Of a stretch of 64,000 nucleotides of DNA, positions 48,401 through 59,937 are shown piece after piece (the stretch's first letter is position 1; every line of letters starts with the position of its first letter). This DNA is from Leuctra nigra (Eukaryota; Arthropoda; Insecta; Plecoptera; Leuctridae). The stretch lies in NCBI GenBank assembly GCA_934045905.1, contig OW203773.1, positions 17,967,246 to 18,031,245 of the forward strand, in the 5' to 3' direction. The translations under genes and the position numbers were made by a program. The notes beneath the pieces were generated by a model. That model worked only from the letters and a program-made list of their open reading frames with translations. It was not told the origin of the DNA and did no database searches.

Positions 48401-48900
48401 AACAATAAGTTAGTATGTTTCAATCTTTTTTCTGTTAAATACATTGCAAATTGAAAAGATTTGCATGGGATTCGGATTGGCTGTCAAGTGTTCCAACCAT
48501 TGAGCTAGTGTTCCATACTAAGCTAAGCTGCGTTGTGTTTCGTATTTTGAACTCTATTTCTTTAGTCCAAGACGTGTTGGCGTGATCAGAAAACCGTGGA
48601 ATCTGTTCCACGCTTGACATCTGACATTCTAATTCTCATATGGATGTTTCTCACGGATAATTCAGGGACGTGGGTTCGAATCCCACACTTGCAGAAAAAT
48701 CATATCTCACAACCATGATGGGGAAATTCCACAGCTTTCTGATAAATACTCCAAGAAATTCCTGAGGTCAAAGTCAGGCTGATTGTCCTGAAAACTCGGG
48801 CATGGCGTAGTGTTTAAGGATGTTCATCATCACTATGTCCAGTACATCTAGATGCCTGGAAGGTTGTTTCGAGGTGGCGGGGTTCTTATTCGCCCTGGGC
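48401..48900. other. Intergenic, with an isolated B-box-like site
   Basis: GTGGGTTCGAATCCCAC at 48669-48685 is a perfect T-arm with a Pol III B box. No matching acceptor and D arm are present in front of it, so it is at most a tRNA-derived SINE remnant. The last 100 bp should be 3' UTR of the gene whose stop is at 48901-48903. Confidence 0.45.
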
Positions 48901-51900
48901 TTATTCTTCAAGAGTGACCAGAACTGCATTGTGATCAGAGGTAAGAAGTGGCAGAGGCTCCAAGTTCAAGGAGTGTCTCAAGTTCTTCATTATCACGATG
49001 TCCAGGACGTCTGGTAGTTTGGAAGGTTGGCAGAATGTCATCTCTACAGGTCCTAGAAAATAATCAAAATAGAATCTTCTCAAAATAAAGCTTTTTCAGT
49101 GTTTTTCAAACAACTTTTTGGCGTGCTTGATCTTAATTTCTGTGATATCAAAGTGAATTTTAAGAAATTGTCAATTTATTTTAGATTGTTGATACAAATT
49201 TGAATGGTTCAGGGGTATCCACTTGATACAATTCAAAGATAAACCTGTCTGAAAAGTGAAGTCCTATGCTAATGCATTGACAGCTACAGTTGAAATGTTC
49301 AATTTGTGGAATTGTATCAATATTTCTTTCAGACCGATTTTTTTTTGAAAGCTCATAAGCCACTACCAGTTGACACCTCTTTCTCATTTTCTCCAAAAAT
49401 GAACTTGTCGTTCTTCCCGTGCACCCTTCAAATTATCTGGCCGTGGAAAAGGTAATAACAGCACGGTACCATTAACAGTAAATCTTTTCTGTCTGGAGTG
49501 GGCAAAGAGAGATTTCCCCTTCTTGTTATTCTCCCATGAGTTCCAGCTCTTGTGTTTGGCGTTGAGATCTCCACAGATGATGGTTGGTAATGCAGAATCC
49601 AGGAGGAAGTCGATGTCGTCCATCAGGAGCTCAGTGTTTGGAGCGCAGTAGGCGGAGAAGAGCCGGATGTTAGGAGACATGTCTCTGATGAGAACGCCAG
49701 TCACTTCCAACTGAAGATGACGCCGTAGCTTGATCTCTTCATGTTGGATGTGGGAAGCGATTACAATTGCAGTTCCTGAAAGTCAAAGGCAAGTTAGAGT
49801 TAGAAAAAATACATTGGAATTTGAAAATCTTTTAGATTTCCGAGAAATATAAATGACATCTAATGTTATCATTGTATCGTATTCACAGTTGATTCTGCAA
49901 TAATTAACAATGCTTTGACCAGTTAGGTGTCAAAAAAGTCAATTGAAATGTATGCTCCAGGAAAATATTATAGGACTCAGAACGGGTATTCGTGTATTTC
50001 TTTGAAGTTTTCCATACGGGGAAATCCGTATTAAGGGGGCATTAGCAGCCCTCGACATAATAACATTTTCACCAGCCCATTTAAAAAAAACACTGGCCAT
50101 CAAACCATGGACCAAATTGTAGCATGGAAGCCGCATAAAAAACTGGGTGTCATACAAAACTATAATTATTTATTTGCCACCTCCACACGCTTTGGCCCCT
50201 TGGTCCGGCCTGTCAGTCCTGTAGATTGTGAATCCCTCTAGAGCGATGGACTGATGTCTAGCAGCCAGATGCGTCTCCGAGAGCAACGCGATGTTGACTT
50301 CCTTGAACCTCATCACATTCTCCAATTCCTCAACTCTCTTCTTGAAGCCGTTGACGTTCCACATTACCAGCTTCAGTCCGGACAGCTCAAGACCAGGTGG
50401 TTCTGTGTACGGAAATAGAAACCTAAACATTCTTCCAATGTGTGGAATCCTTTAGCCGTGGAGATGGTATTCGTTAGAAGGAGTTGTGATTAGAGTGGAA
50501 AGGATAGTGTGAATGTTGTGAATCTGGTATCTGGTGTGAATGTTTAACGCATAGAAACTCAGAGGTTACCTAAAAGACCGTAGTTGAGAATTCCTCCTAG
50601 TAAGAAGACGGCGACATCTAGTAGAAGGAGGATAGGACAGAAATTTGTTTCTGATGACATAAGGACTTACTGGATGGACAGGAAAGTTTGTTCATTGGGT
50701 GCGGAAAGCTGTGTGATTAGCAATTGCACTTTTGCTATTTGTTACATTAGGTATGCAATAATTAAGAGGAAACAAATGTTCTTAATTCTTATTCTTTGGG
50801 AACTGTTACTTTAACGACTTACTTTGCATACCAATTACTCTTATTTAGAATTAATGTTAACGTGATAAATGTTACTTACGTATTGTCTTATGGTCAGGAC
50901 AGTGGAAGGTTGCACAAAGGAACATCATGCTGTCGAAATGAACGAACTCCGATGTAAACGACGAACTGCAATTGCCCATCATCAAATCTTGCTTCAGGTC
51001 CATGTATCTTAGGAAGGTGTTTTTCAGATCATCAAATTTCATAGCAATTTCAATGGCTGTGAAAATCAATAAAGGTACAATTATCATTATTGTACACGAC
51101 TTGCCATTAGAACATAAATATATTTATTATAAATTCATTTATAATAACATAAATAAAATAATCCAACATAATGGTTGACCCCAAGGATCAAGCTTTCATA
51201 AAACTCTAGTAGCAATACACACTTTACTACTAAGAATAATTTTCTATCTGCCTGCGCTGTGAAAATGTAATTGTTTGTGCAATACTTAATTTACCATCTA
51301 ACATTTGACATTATTTGCATTTTTTTTATTTAGAATGCCAAGATTTTTTCTGTATGTTCCCTGTTACAAAATTAAAAGAATTGTGGAAAATATTAAAATA
51401 AAATACTCCCCTGTCGGGAAATTTTAACAATGCAAAAAATGGTGTTTATACAAACGTGATTTAGAAGTCACGATTGGTCAGAGGTTTAATTGTTTTTGTA
51501 AGGGGCAATGATTTGGACTGAATCAATATTCTGAAAAAATATTAACTATCAAAACATATTTAATTAGTTTTAAAATAAAATTATGGCACATAACATCTGT
51601 AGGAAAAATAAAACTAATGCGTCTATACAATCTATGAAATAACGTTCATTTATTAGCCCTAAAGCAGCCTATTTCATAAATAATTCAATTGGTAAAGGAT
51701 TTGGAACAAAATCAGTTAAAAAGACGCTAACTATATTCCGCAATATAATGAGACAGATTCTGTTATTCAGTTCTTACTGTCGAACTCATCATCGAAGATA
51801 ACTACAAGATTACTCAGCATCGTCTCCTTCTTATCTTCATTGCAGTAATCCACATCAGCTGGATTCCACAAGAGTGCATTGTGCTCGTAGAAGCAGATCA

Positions 51901-52573
51901 GATCATGTTCCTGATCAGATGTCCACACTTTCCTCCCACCGTGCTCCTAGAAGAAAGCATCATCAAGGCATTCGACAATGATTCTTCAGCCGTATGCGAT
52001 CCAGAAACGACCGAAATGCCCCATTAGATTGCCCCACTGATTGGTATGGCAAAAAATAAAATTACACTCTCAAGAACATTTCCAATATTTTGACTTTGTA
52101 AGTAATAATGACACATAATGTCCCTTATTAATGATTTTGTATTTTTTAAGTTTTTATTATCAGAGAATGAAGAATATTTTAACAGAGGAGTTATTGGAAA
52201 ATCATTTCGAATTTGGAATATTTTATAATATAGCACACGGTGGTATTGTTTTAGTATTTTAATTTGACACGTGAGGTGTTTTATCTTTTCTAAGTAATGG
52301 TGAATGGAATGACTGTCGTTATAAGTAGACAAAAAGTTGTGAATAACTGAGAGCATGACCACCATCGGTGGAGCCACTTTAAAAACCTTCCCTTCCCGTT
52401 CATATCTCTCACACTGATTTTTTTATTATGATGTTATGATTTTAATATAAAATTTAGCAATTATTGCAACACACGCATATTTTCTATTTGGATGGCATCA
52501 TGGAAGATATTTAAATACATATATTTTATTAAGCGGCATTTTAATATAACTGGTACTTACTTACCAAAGACAT
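48901..52573 (-). CDS. Gene C: MADF-like domain fused to a retrotransposon-type endonuclease, six exons, 344 aa
   Basis: Exons 52573-52565, 51946-51778, 51056-50880, 50402-50181, 49775-49470 and 49052-48901 (phases 0,1,1,1,1; total 1035 nt). Exons 2-3 encode a MADF-like domain, a DNA-binding fold of insect nuclear proteins: HDLICFYEHNALLWNP, DYCNEDKKE, then a KFDDLK...LRYMDL helix and HFDSMMFL. Exons 4-6 encode an endonuclease/exonuclease/phosphatase domain closest in pattern to non-LTR retrotransposon endonucleases: MWNVNGFKKRVEEL (Asn), LLSETHL (Glu), SAYCAPN, CGDLNAKHKSWNS (Asp, Asn) and TSDHNAV (Asp, His). All key catalytic positions are kept. No reverse transcriptase follows, and introns cut the domain. 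The tiny first exon (MSL) is inferred from a strong GTAAGT donor and phase. Donors of exons 4 and 5 (GTGGCA, GTACCG) are weak. Function unknown; a nuclear nuclease is the guess. Confidence 0.75.
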
Positions 52574-54255
52574 TTTGATGAAAATTGATGAACGCACAAT
52601 CTACTGTCGAAAGTTGTGAATAACCATTTGTGAATAAACTGTTACCTACAACTGTGGTTTTATCTATTTCTATTGATAATGAATACTATCTTATAAACGT
52701 TATAATTGGAATATTACATCATCGTTTTTATCGTAATCCAACGTGTTGAAAACCCAATCGAATTTCTAAGAATTGTTCAACAAGAAATTATTAAATTAGA
52801 TAAAATATTCTACCGCAATCTAATCAAACTTATTCTCCAGAAGAAGTTTGTGAATGAAACAATATGTTAAAATGAACAAATCTTAAGAAATGAAATGAAA
52901 AATAACTTCCAACTGATCCAGAAAAAGGTTTAATGATCTGATCATTATCTTAATTTTTCACACCTATTTTAAATTTGTATGAAATTGTACTTATCAATTA
53001 ATATTATACATATAAGATCTTGACTGTACATAAATAAAAAAATATCACATGTTTATAAAATAATTTCTAACGGTAAGGAATCATTTTGTTGGAGTTATGG
53101 CTGGCTTGGCAAAAAAAAATCGCCAGATTCTAAAATAAGATAAAAAAAATAATTATTTATCTACACGTATCAACAGTGCTAAACTGTGCGACCCACAATT
53201 TTGAGAAATATATTATTTTAGCTACAACTAAATCATTTGCATGTTACTTAAAAGTATTTGAACAAAAATAAATATCTAATATTAAATTGTAAGGGACACT
53301 TTTTATTAATACAATTATAAAACTTCGGAGGCCTTATTCTCTCATTGACAATTTAGGGTTTTGCCTAATCCAAGTGACTGCACTTCAATATGGGTAACAT
53401 TTCACCGAAACGGATTCGGACCGAAGGCGGAAATATATGAGTTACCTATATAATATGGCCCCTGGAGGCCAAGTCTTGAAAAAAGCGTTTTGAAACCGTC
53501 TGGCGTTTTCATTGATCAAAACGTAAAAAAAGTTGAAGGCTAAGGTATAGTCGTCAACTTTTTTACGTTTTGATCAATGAAAACGCCAGACGGTTTCAAA
53601 ACGCTTTTTTCAAGACTTGGCCTCCTGGAAGTAACTTCCGAAATCATTCCTTGTAAGAATTGATCATAAAATATTTAACATCATAATACGATGAACAAAA
53701 AATATACATTCTTCAATCCACGATAGTTTTTCAATGGTATAATAAATATGAAATAAAACAAATCACAAACATCATCTACTAATAGAGAACGGAAATGAAA
53801 AAATATGATTTAAGAATTCTTAGATAAAGTAAAGTTATTCCGAGAATAGCTTCTCAATAAAATAATATGCAATATAGCAAATAGCTTACAAATTCTTAAA
53901 TCTGTTCAGTATTTTGTTTCAACAGCGATTCAACCCCAGATGTTCCCCTGTTCTATAACATAAAAATTAACGATTCTGGCTGGAATGCGATTCCATGCGT
54001 TGTGAATCCATAAGGCCGTGAATCGGATTCCTGTAGATTCGGGAACTTCCAAGATAAAGAATAAGGTCCCAGAGGAAAACACAAATTGCACCTGAGATCA
54101 CATTCTTTTTATAAGAGTCTGCATGACAACTCCAGGGGTAAAAACTATACTTTGTTGCGGTCCGATGGATGTCGTAAGCAAAGTTTATTCTATTTTCAAG
54201 TTTATATTATTTTATAATACAACAAATATACATAAATACATCACTATCCCACAAG
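52574..54255. other. Intergenic region between the MADF-endonuclease paralogues
   Basis: AT-rich, no gene. The first few hundred bases upstream of 52573 would hold the promoter of gene C. A 162-bp hairpin lies at 53464-53625 (separate entry). 53900-54180 has moderately GC-rich, unassigned text. Confidence 0.45.
53464..53625. mobile_element. Near-perfect hairpin, 73-bp arms
   Basis: Arms GGAGGCCAAGTCTTGAAAAA (left outer part) and its complement ending TTGGCCTCC flank a loop of about 16 bp. Non-coding. Short palindromic MITE or solo-hairpin element. Confidence 0.7.
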
Positions 54256-54649
54256 CCCATCAAGAGCTAAATTGCGGGAATAAATACATTAAATAACGTA
54301 ATAATATCATTTTAAATATAAAAAAAACTAAAGATTTTTAAACAAAACACAATTTATAATAATAAAATCATTTTCTGACCGGAGGTCCATAATTTCTGTT
54401 CTAACAGTCACATGTCCTCTCATCAACGAACTTAGTTCTCAGTCTCTCTCTTCCCATCAAGAGCTAAATTGCGGGAATAAAAACATTAAATAACGTAATA
54501 ATATCATTTTAAATATAAAAAAAAACTAAAGATTTTTAAACAAAACACAATTTATAATAATAAAATTATTTTCTGACCGGAGGTCCATAATTTCTGTTCT
54601 AACAGTCACATGTCCTCTCATCAACGAACTTAGTTTCAGTCTCTCTCTT
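54256..54649. repeat. 197-bp tandem duplication at the 3' end of gene D
   Basis: Two units, starting at 54256 and 54453 (CCCATCAAGAGCTAAATTGC), differ at a handful of positions. The second unit contains the last codons and stop (54638-54636) of gene D and its 3' UTR; the first repeats them further downstream in the direction of transcription. Confidence 0.9.
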
Positions 54650-57600
54650 CTTCTCCTAGTATAACGACTACTGCATTTTGGTCAGAAGTAAGAAGTGGCA
54701 GAACTTCTAACTCAACGGCGTTACGTAAGTTCTTCGTGATCACAATATCGAAGACATCTGATGAAGTGGTAGGTTCGGAGGATGTCGTCATCATTATAGG
54801 TCCTTAAATAACAAAAATAACACTATAGTCAGCGCTAAACCGTATCTGGACCGCATCTTCCTATCTTCTTTGTTCCTTTTCAATGATTTCTTTTCAGAGT
54901 ACGTAATGTGGATTCTTAAGGGTCAATGTGTTACGAATTTGGCAATAAGCGCTGCTGAAATTGAATTGTTTTGAGTTGAAATTGACTACACTAGCAACAG
55001 ACCATCGTAGCATTTCTTATTGAAATTTCCAGCAGCAACAAAGAAACAAAGCTATCCAGACAGACAGAAAGGTCGCAACTATAACAGTTACCCCCAAATA
55101 TACAACGGCATCATTGGCGAACCACACATCAACGTCACAAATCCGAGTAACTGCTAGGCGATCTCATTCTCGTGTTGCATCAAATAGGATACAAGGACCG
55201 TGGTATCCACAGCTCCAGCAGTTTCAATGTGAAAGTTTTCCCTTGATGAAATTACCGACAGAGTCTAAAAAATTATTTGAACATATCAAACCAACCTTTT
55301 ACGTCAAATCCTTTCAATATAGAATGTGCAAAGAGATCTATTCCCTTTACGTTATCCGCCGGTGAGTTCCAACTCGTATGCTTGGCATTGAGATCTCCAC
55401 ATATGATGGTTGGTAATGCAGAGTCCAGTAGGAAGTCGATTTCTTCCATCAGGAGCTCAGTGTTTGGAGCGCAGTAGGCGGAGATGAGTCGGATGTTGGG
55501 AGACGTGTCTCTGATGAGAACTCCAGTCACTTCCAGCTGGAGATGTGGAGGTAACTCTATCTCTTCATGCTCGAAGCCGTCGTACACTACGATTGCAGTT
55601 CCTGAGAGTCATATCAGGTCATATTAGAGTGCAATACTGAATATAAAATGTGAGACTCTATCAGTTGAATGATTTCTAAAGGAAAGTAGAGCAAAGTTTA
55701 TCAGAACGTTGAAAAACCTGACTCATGTTTTAATTTGAAAATACTATAAATTGGAGACATCACAGAATAAAATTCTGTACACTTAAAGTTTTTTACAGAC
55801 GATCCAAACTTCAATAGACAGATTTGATATGTAAGTCACTGCAGAGGTAGCTTGATTAATCAAAGTTTAAAAGATTTCGAAGAGTATCTCCAGTATCAGT
55901 ATCATTCTAGGATAAATTAATAAATTCACAGCAAAGAGACACCGAGGATTTAAAACCTAAAGGAAAATCCACGAATTTACCAATTGAAACCTATTGAAAC
56001 TTTTGATTACTCAAGGTGCGGCAGAAGTGACTGAGCTTACTTGACTTTGAGATGCCCAAATGCCTAATTTGTGGCGCTGTTTTTACAAGGACGATGATTA
56101 GTCTTACCATATCTTCCAGGACGAGTACTTGTCTTTATTATCACATCTTGTCCGCAGACCCACTCGTTCCTGTTCTTCAGAGTGTTCCTTTTCCGAACAT
56201 TCGGGAGTTCATCTTCATAGAACTTGAACCAATACCTCGTCTTCTCCATGAATTCGTCGTCAGATATTTCTCTTGTCCCGAACATGTTGAACATCAAGTC
56301 TTCCTTGGGCGAGTCTGGTGGAAGTTCTGTGAAATACACTGCGACCGGCATTCTTGCGCCTAGTCCTTTGCCACCGTGAGGGCGGACAGATCTGATGTAG
56401 CCGGTGGAGTAGATCCCGTCTTTACCCTTCTTGTCTGTGTAGTGGTACAAGAGTCTTCGTGGAGGATCTGGGAGCGAGCAAATGGATCAAGATAAACGGT
56501 TTGCAGCGAGCGGAGATTTGAGAAGCGATGTGAATTGACAACTCTCCTAGTATCTAGCGTATACATAAATCAAACGAATATAATATTTCTTTGGAACAAC
56601 AGACAATCTTCCGTGATGTTTATTTTTATAATGCTTAAGAAATTATCTGAAATGACTGCTTGTAACATATTAGTCATCAAGTATTGTGATCTTTAATATT
56701 ATCGCATTTTATATTTATACGACATTACAGCTCTATTTTTGAAGAATAAAATAGAATAAAGGAATGATATGAAGGATAATATTTTTAAGGGTGGTTATAG
56801 ATCGTTTATTGAAGTATTTTGCTAACTGAAGCAGCATTTACATCAAATTTTCATGACTATAAATAACTCATTATCTGTAATGTTTCTATTTTTTATGGAC
56901 ATGCGAGGTTTGGAAGCCGTTGTAGATACTCAATGTTCGTATACTATTTTTAAGTAGTGTCGACTTCTCCCTTCGACACATTTAGTAAGACATCCCTTGG
57001 CAAAAAATTATTGTAAATATTACACACCTCCACACGCCATGTCTTTGTCCGTCTTATCAGTCCTGTAGATTGTGAATCCCTCTAGAGCGATGGACTGATG
57101 TCTAGCAGCCAGATGCGTCTCCGAGAGCAACGCAATGTTGACTTCCTTGAACCTCATCACGTTCTCCAGCTCCTCCACTCTCTTCTTGAAGCCGTTGACG
57201 TTCCACATGACCAGCTTCAGTCCGGACAGCTCAAGACCAGGCGTTTCTGTAGGCTCTTCCAGATAAACTAGAAACCCATTTAACACAATTCTTGATTGGT
57301 ATGTCCCCTTACTCTATAGGGACCATCCATAAGTTACGTTCGCGATTGGGGGGAAGGAGGGGGTGTAAGTAGTTATGTGACGTCACTCTTACAAAACTCA
57401 ATTTTCCATAATTTGTATTTATTTTTGAAACCTAAAAAAATGATTTACTGAAGTTGGCTGGTAATCAGGTAGTTGGTGATGGTTAAATAATAGTTTGAAA
57501 AATCTAAATTCATTGCAGAAATCCAAATAATATAGAATTCATTTTTTTTTTTTGAAGGGGTGGGGCAATTCATGGTCACAATTTGTGACGTAATTGCAGA

Positions 57601-59937
57601 GGGGGGTTGTTGACTTTGTGACAAGCTGTGACATTGGGGAAGAGGGGGGGGGGGTTGAAGGAGGCCTAAAATACAGTGACATAATTAATGGACGGCCCCA
57701 TAAAGGAATATTTTACAAAAAAATTGTGACTATGCAATTTGCTTGACCAAATGTATTATTATTGAAGCATTCAACGCACTTTTTCTTGCCATATTAAAGT
57801 AAAGGACACAAATATAATATATTTCTCACGAAGGGGAAATCTCTTTCAATATTGATGTTACTTACGTTCGTCCAGCATGGATGTCACATCGTCTGGAAAG
57901 TGGAAGATGGTACAGAGGAACATCAAACTGTCGTAATGCACGAAGTCTGAGGTGAATGCAGTGCTGTTCATCATTGAATCCTGCTGCTGATCCAGATGTC
58001 TCAGGAAGGTGGTTTTCAAGTCATCGAACTTTTCCGCAATTTCGAGGGCTGTTAAAATTATATTCATTAGCATTTTGAACATTACTTCCTATCTCTTATC
58101 CAATGTATTTATATTTGTATGTACCTAATTTTTCATATTATTGAAAAATATACGAAGATAAGTAATACTAATACATGTTGAATATTAGGAAAGAAAAATT
58201 TAGTGAAGTAATATAATTTTTTATTCCCGATTCTCTGGAATTCCATTCAGAGACATGGCACAACTTTGAACCGAAGATTTGCGATTTTTTACGTCGAATA
58301 TGAATATCAAATAAATAATTTACAAACTATTTCGAATATTGAATAGAATATCGAATACGTGGAGACTAAATTCAGGGGACATTATCACATAAAAAATATT
58401 GTCAGCCCCAAAATTGTGATAAATTTCTAGTTAAAAATACAGGGATTATATTATTTTAATTTTATTTTAGAGAAATGGAGAATTGACAGGATAATTAGGC
58501 GATTTGAACAACTAAATCTTTTCGAACACTTCAAATGCTCAAGTCGTAACGTGGACATATATTTACTGAAACAGATCCTCTGATTATGTTCTTACTGTCG
58601 AACTCCTCATCCAAGATCACTCTGAGACTACTCAGCATCATCTCCTTCTTATCTTCATCGCAGTAATCCTCATCAGCGGGGTCCCACAAGAGTTCATTGT
58701 GCTGATAGAAGCAGATCAGATGGTATTCCTGTTCCACGGTCCATTTGCTCCTCCCTCGGATATCCTAGAGGCAGAAGACGAGATCATCGATTGTAACAAG
58801 TCATTTTATAGGAACCGGAACCCGTATTTATATTTTAGATTATTTGGGTTCCATCGGCTCCGTAGGGTTTTAAATAATTAATTTCATTTAATTTTTACTT
58901 CTTGCTTTTCAAACATGAAATTATGTTTTATCATTCACAGTTTTTCAAATAAATGATCACTGAGTCAAATTAATGCTAGGTATTTATGTGCATGTAAGTT
59001 CTCAAGACTCCATTTTAGAAATATGGAATTATTGTCTGAATTTGATGGAACCCATTGGAACCCTTATGGAGCCTAAATGGAACGGAGCCAGAAGTCGAAA
59101 CCGTTTTTTTCTCCAGGAACCGGAACCGGAATCAGAACCGATATTCATTTGGGTTCAAGTCCCTGAAAAAAATATAACCATATACACAGTATTGGAAAGT
59201 TTAAAAAAATATCAAGAAAATCAAAACATCACATCAAAATAAAAGTTAAAATAAAAAGTACCTAGATATATCAAAAAATATACAAAAACCAAAAACCAAA
59301 AAATTAAAAGTTAAAAAATCATCTTAATAAAAGCAATTAAAACAAATAAAAAATAATACCAAAATCAAAAAAAAAAAAAAAATTACACAACAAAATTCAA
59401 AATTTAAAAAAAAAGCGAAAAAAAATCATAAAAAAATCATATCAATATTAAAAAAGGAAAAATATATCACGCAACGAAATAAAAAATCAAAGAAAAACAA
59501 AAAAAAACATAAAGAAATAAAAAAATTACAAAACATCTTGTAAAATATTTAAAAATTAAAAAAGTATTTAAAAATTGAAAAAAAAAATTAAAAAATTTAA
59601 TAAAGAATAAAAAATAAAGAAAATTTAAATATACAAAAAAAATAATCAAGGAGTCAAAAAATTAGGTGTACACTAAAATGTCAAGTTTTTAACCCCTCGG
59701 TTCACACCGACACATGGACACAAGGGAGTCAATTCACCGCGGAAACCACTGACGAGGAAGTGCAACGATAATACTCGCAAGATTGTTCATATCACTACAC
59801 AACTATCAAACTACTTTTAAGATTACATTTCAGGCTTTAATATTTCATTTCAGAAATTTAAATACCTACTGCAATATTTGTTATTTGATGGATTCTTGGA
59901 ATACATTTCTTAATTATTGAATACTTACGGAAGTCAT
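54636..59937 (-). CDS. Gene D: MADF-like domain fused to a retrotransposon-type endonuclease, six exons, 350 aa
   Basis: Paralogue of gene C with the same structure: exons 59937-59929, 58764-58596, 58048-57866, 57246-57028, 55601-55296 and 54802-54636 (phases 0,1,1,1,1; total 1053 nt). Exons 2, 5 and the first have identical lengths in the two genes. MADF-like part: residues about 14-115 (YHLICFYQHNELLWDP, DYCDEDKKE, KFDDLKTTFLRHLD, HYDSLMFL). Endonuclease part: residues about 130-345 with WNVNG at 135-139, SETHL at 162-166, GDLNAK at 262-267 and SDQN at 335-338. The last position is His in gene C and in active nucleases of this fold but Gln here, so catalysis may be lost or changed. The intron between exons 4 and 5 holds a further open exon-like segment (56467-56108). 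First exon (MTS) inferred from phase and a GTAAGT donor. Exon 6 acceptor TTTAAG is acceptable. Confidence 0.72.
56108..56467 (-). other. Exon-like 360-nt segment resembling a HYD1-type ADP-ribosyltransferase domain
   Basis: An open segment with a good acceptor (TTGCTCGCTCCCAG) and a strong donor (GTAAGA) and phase 1 at both ends, so it can be spliced in between exons 4 and 5 of gene D without a frame change, adding 120 residues after residue 193. Its text starts LLYHYTDKKGKDGIYSTGYI and continues with VAVYFTELPPDSP: the HYT(D)-x-G-x-x-x-I-x-x-(S/T)-G-x-I and GVYFT-x-L-P-P patterns of the HYD1 class, predicted ADP-ribosyltransferases known mainly from bacterial polymorphic toxins and some eukaryotic proteins. 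If read through, the frame stops at about 56064. Gene C has no such segment in its 405-bp intron. It may be a cassette exon, an alternative last exon or an unrelated nested gene. Family assignment is from pattern memory. Confidence 0.55.
59215..59700. repeat. A-rich repeat module in intron 1 of gene D
   Basis: Made of AAAAATCA/AAAAATTA words and ending AGGTGTACACTAAAATGTC plus CCCCTCGG. Related to 13570-14050 and 44340-44560. Just outside lie GGAACCGGAACC-type repeats (58810 and 59115). No gene. Confidence 0.6.

Noticed and set aside
48669..48685. A tRNA gene at the GGTTCGAATCCC site
   Set aside because: Only the T arm is present. No A box and acceptor partner at the right distance.
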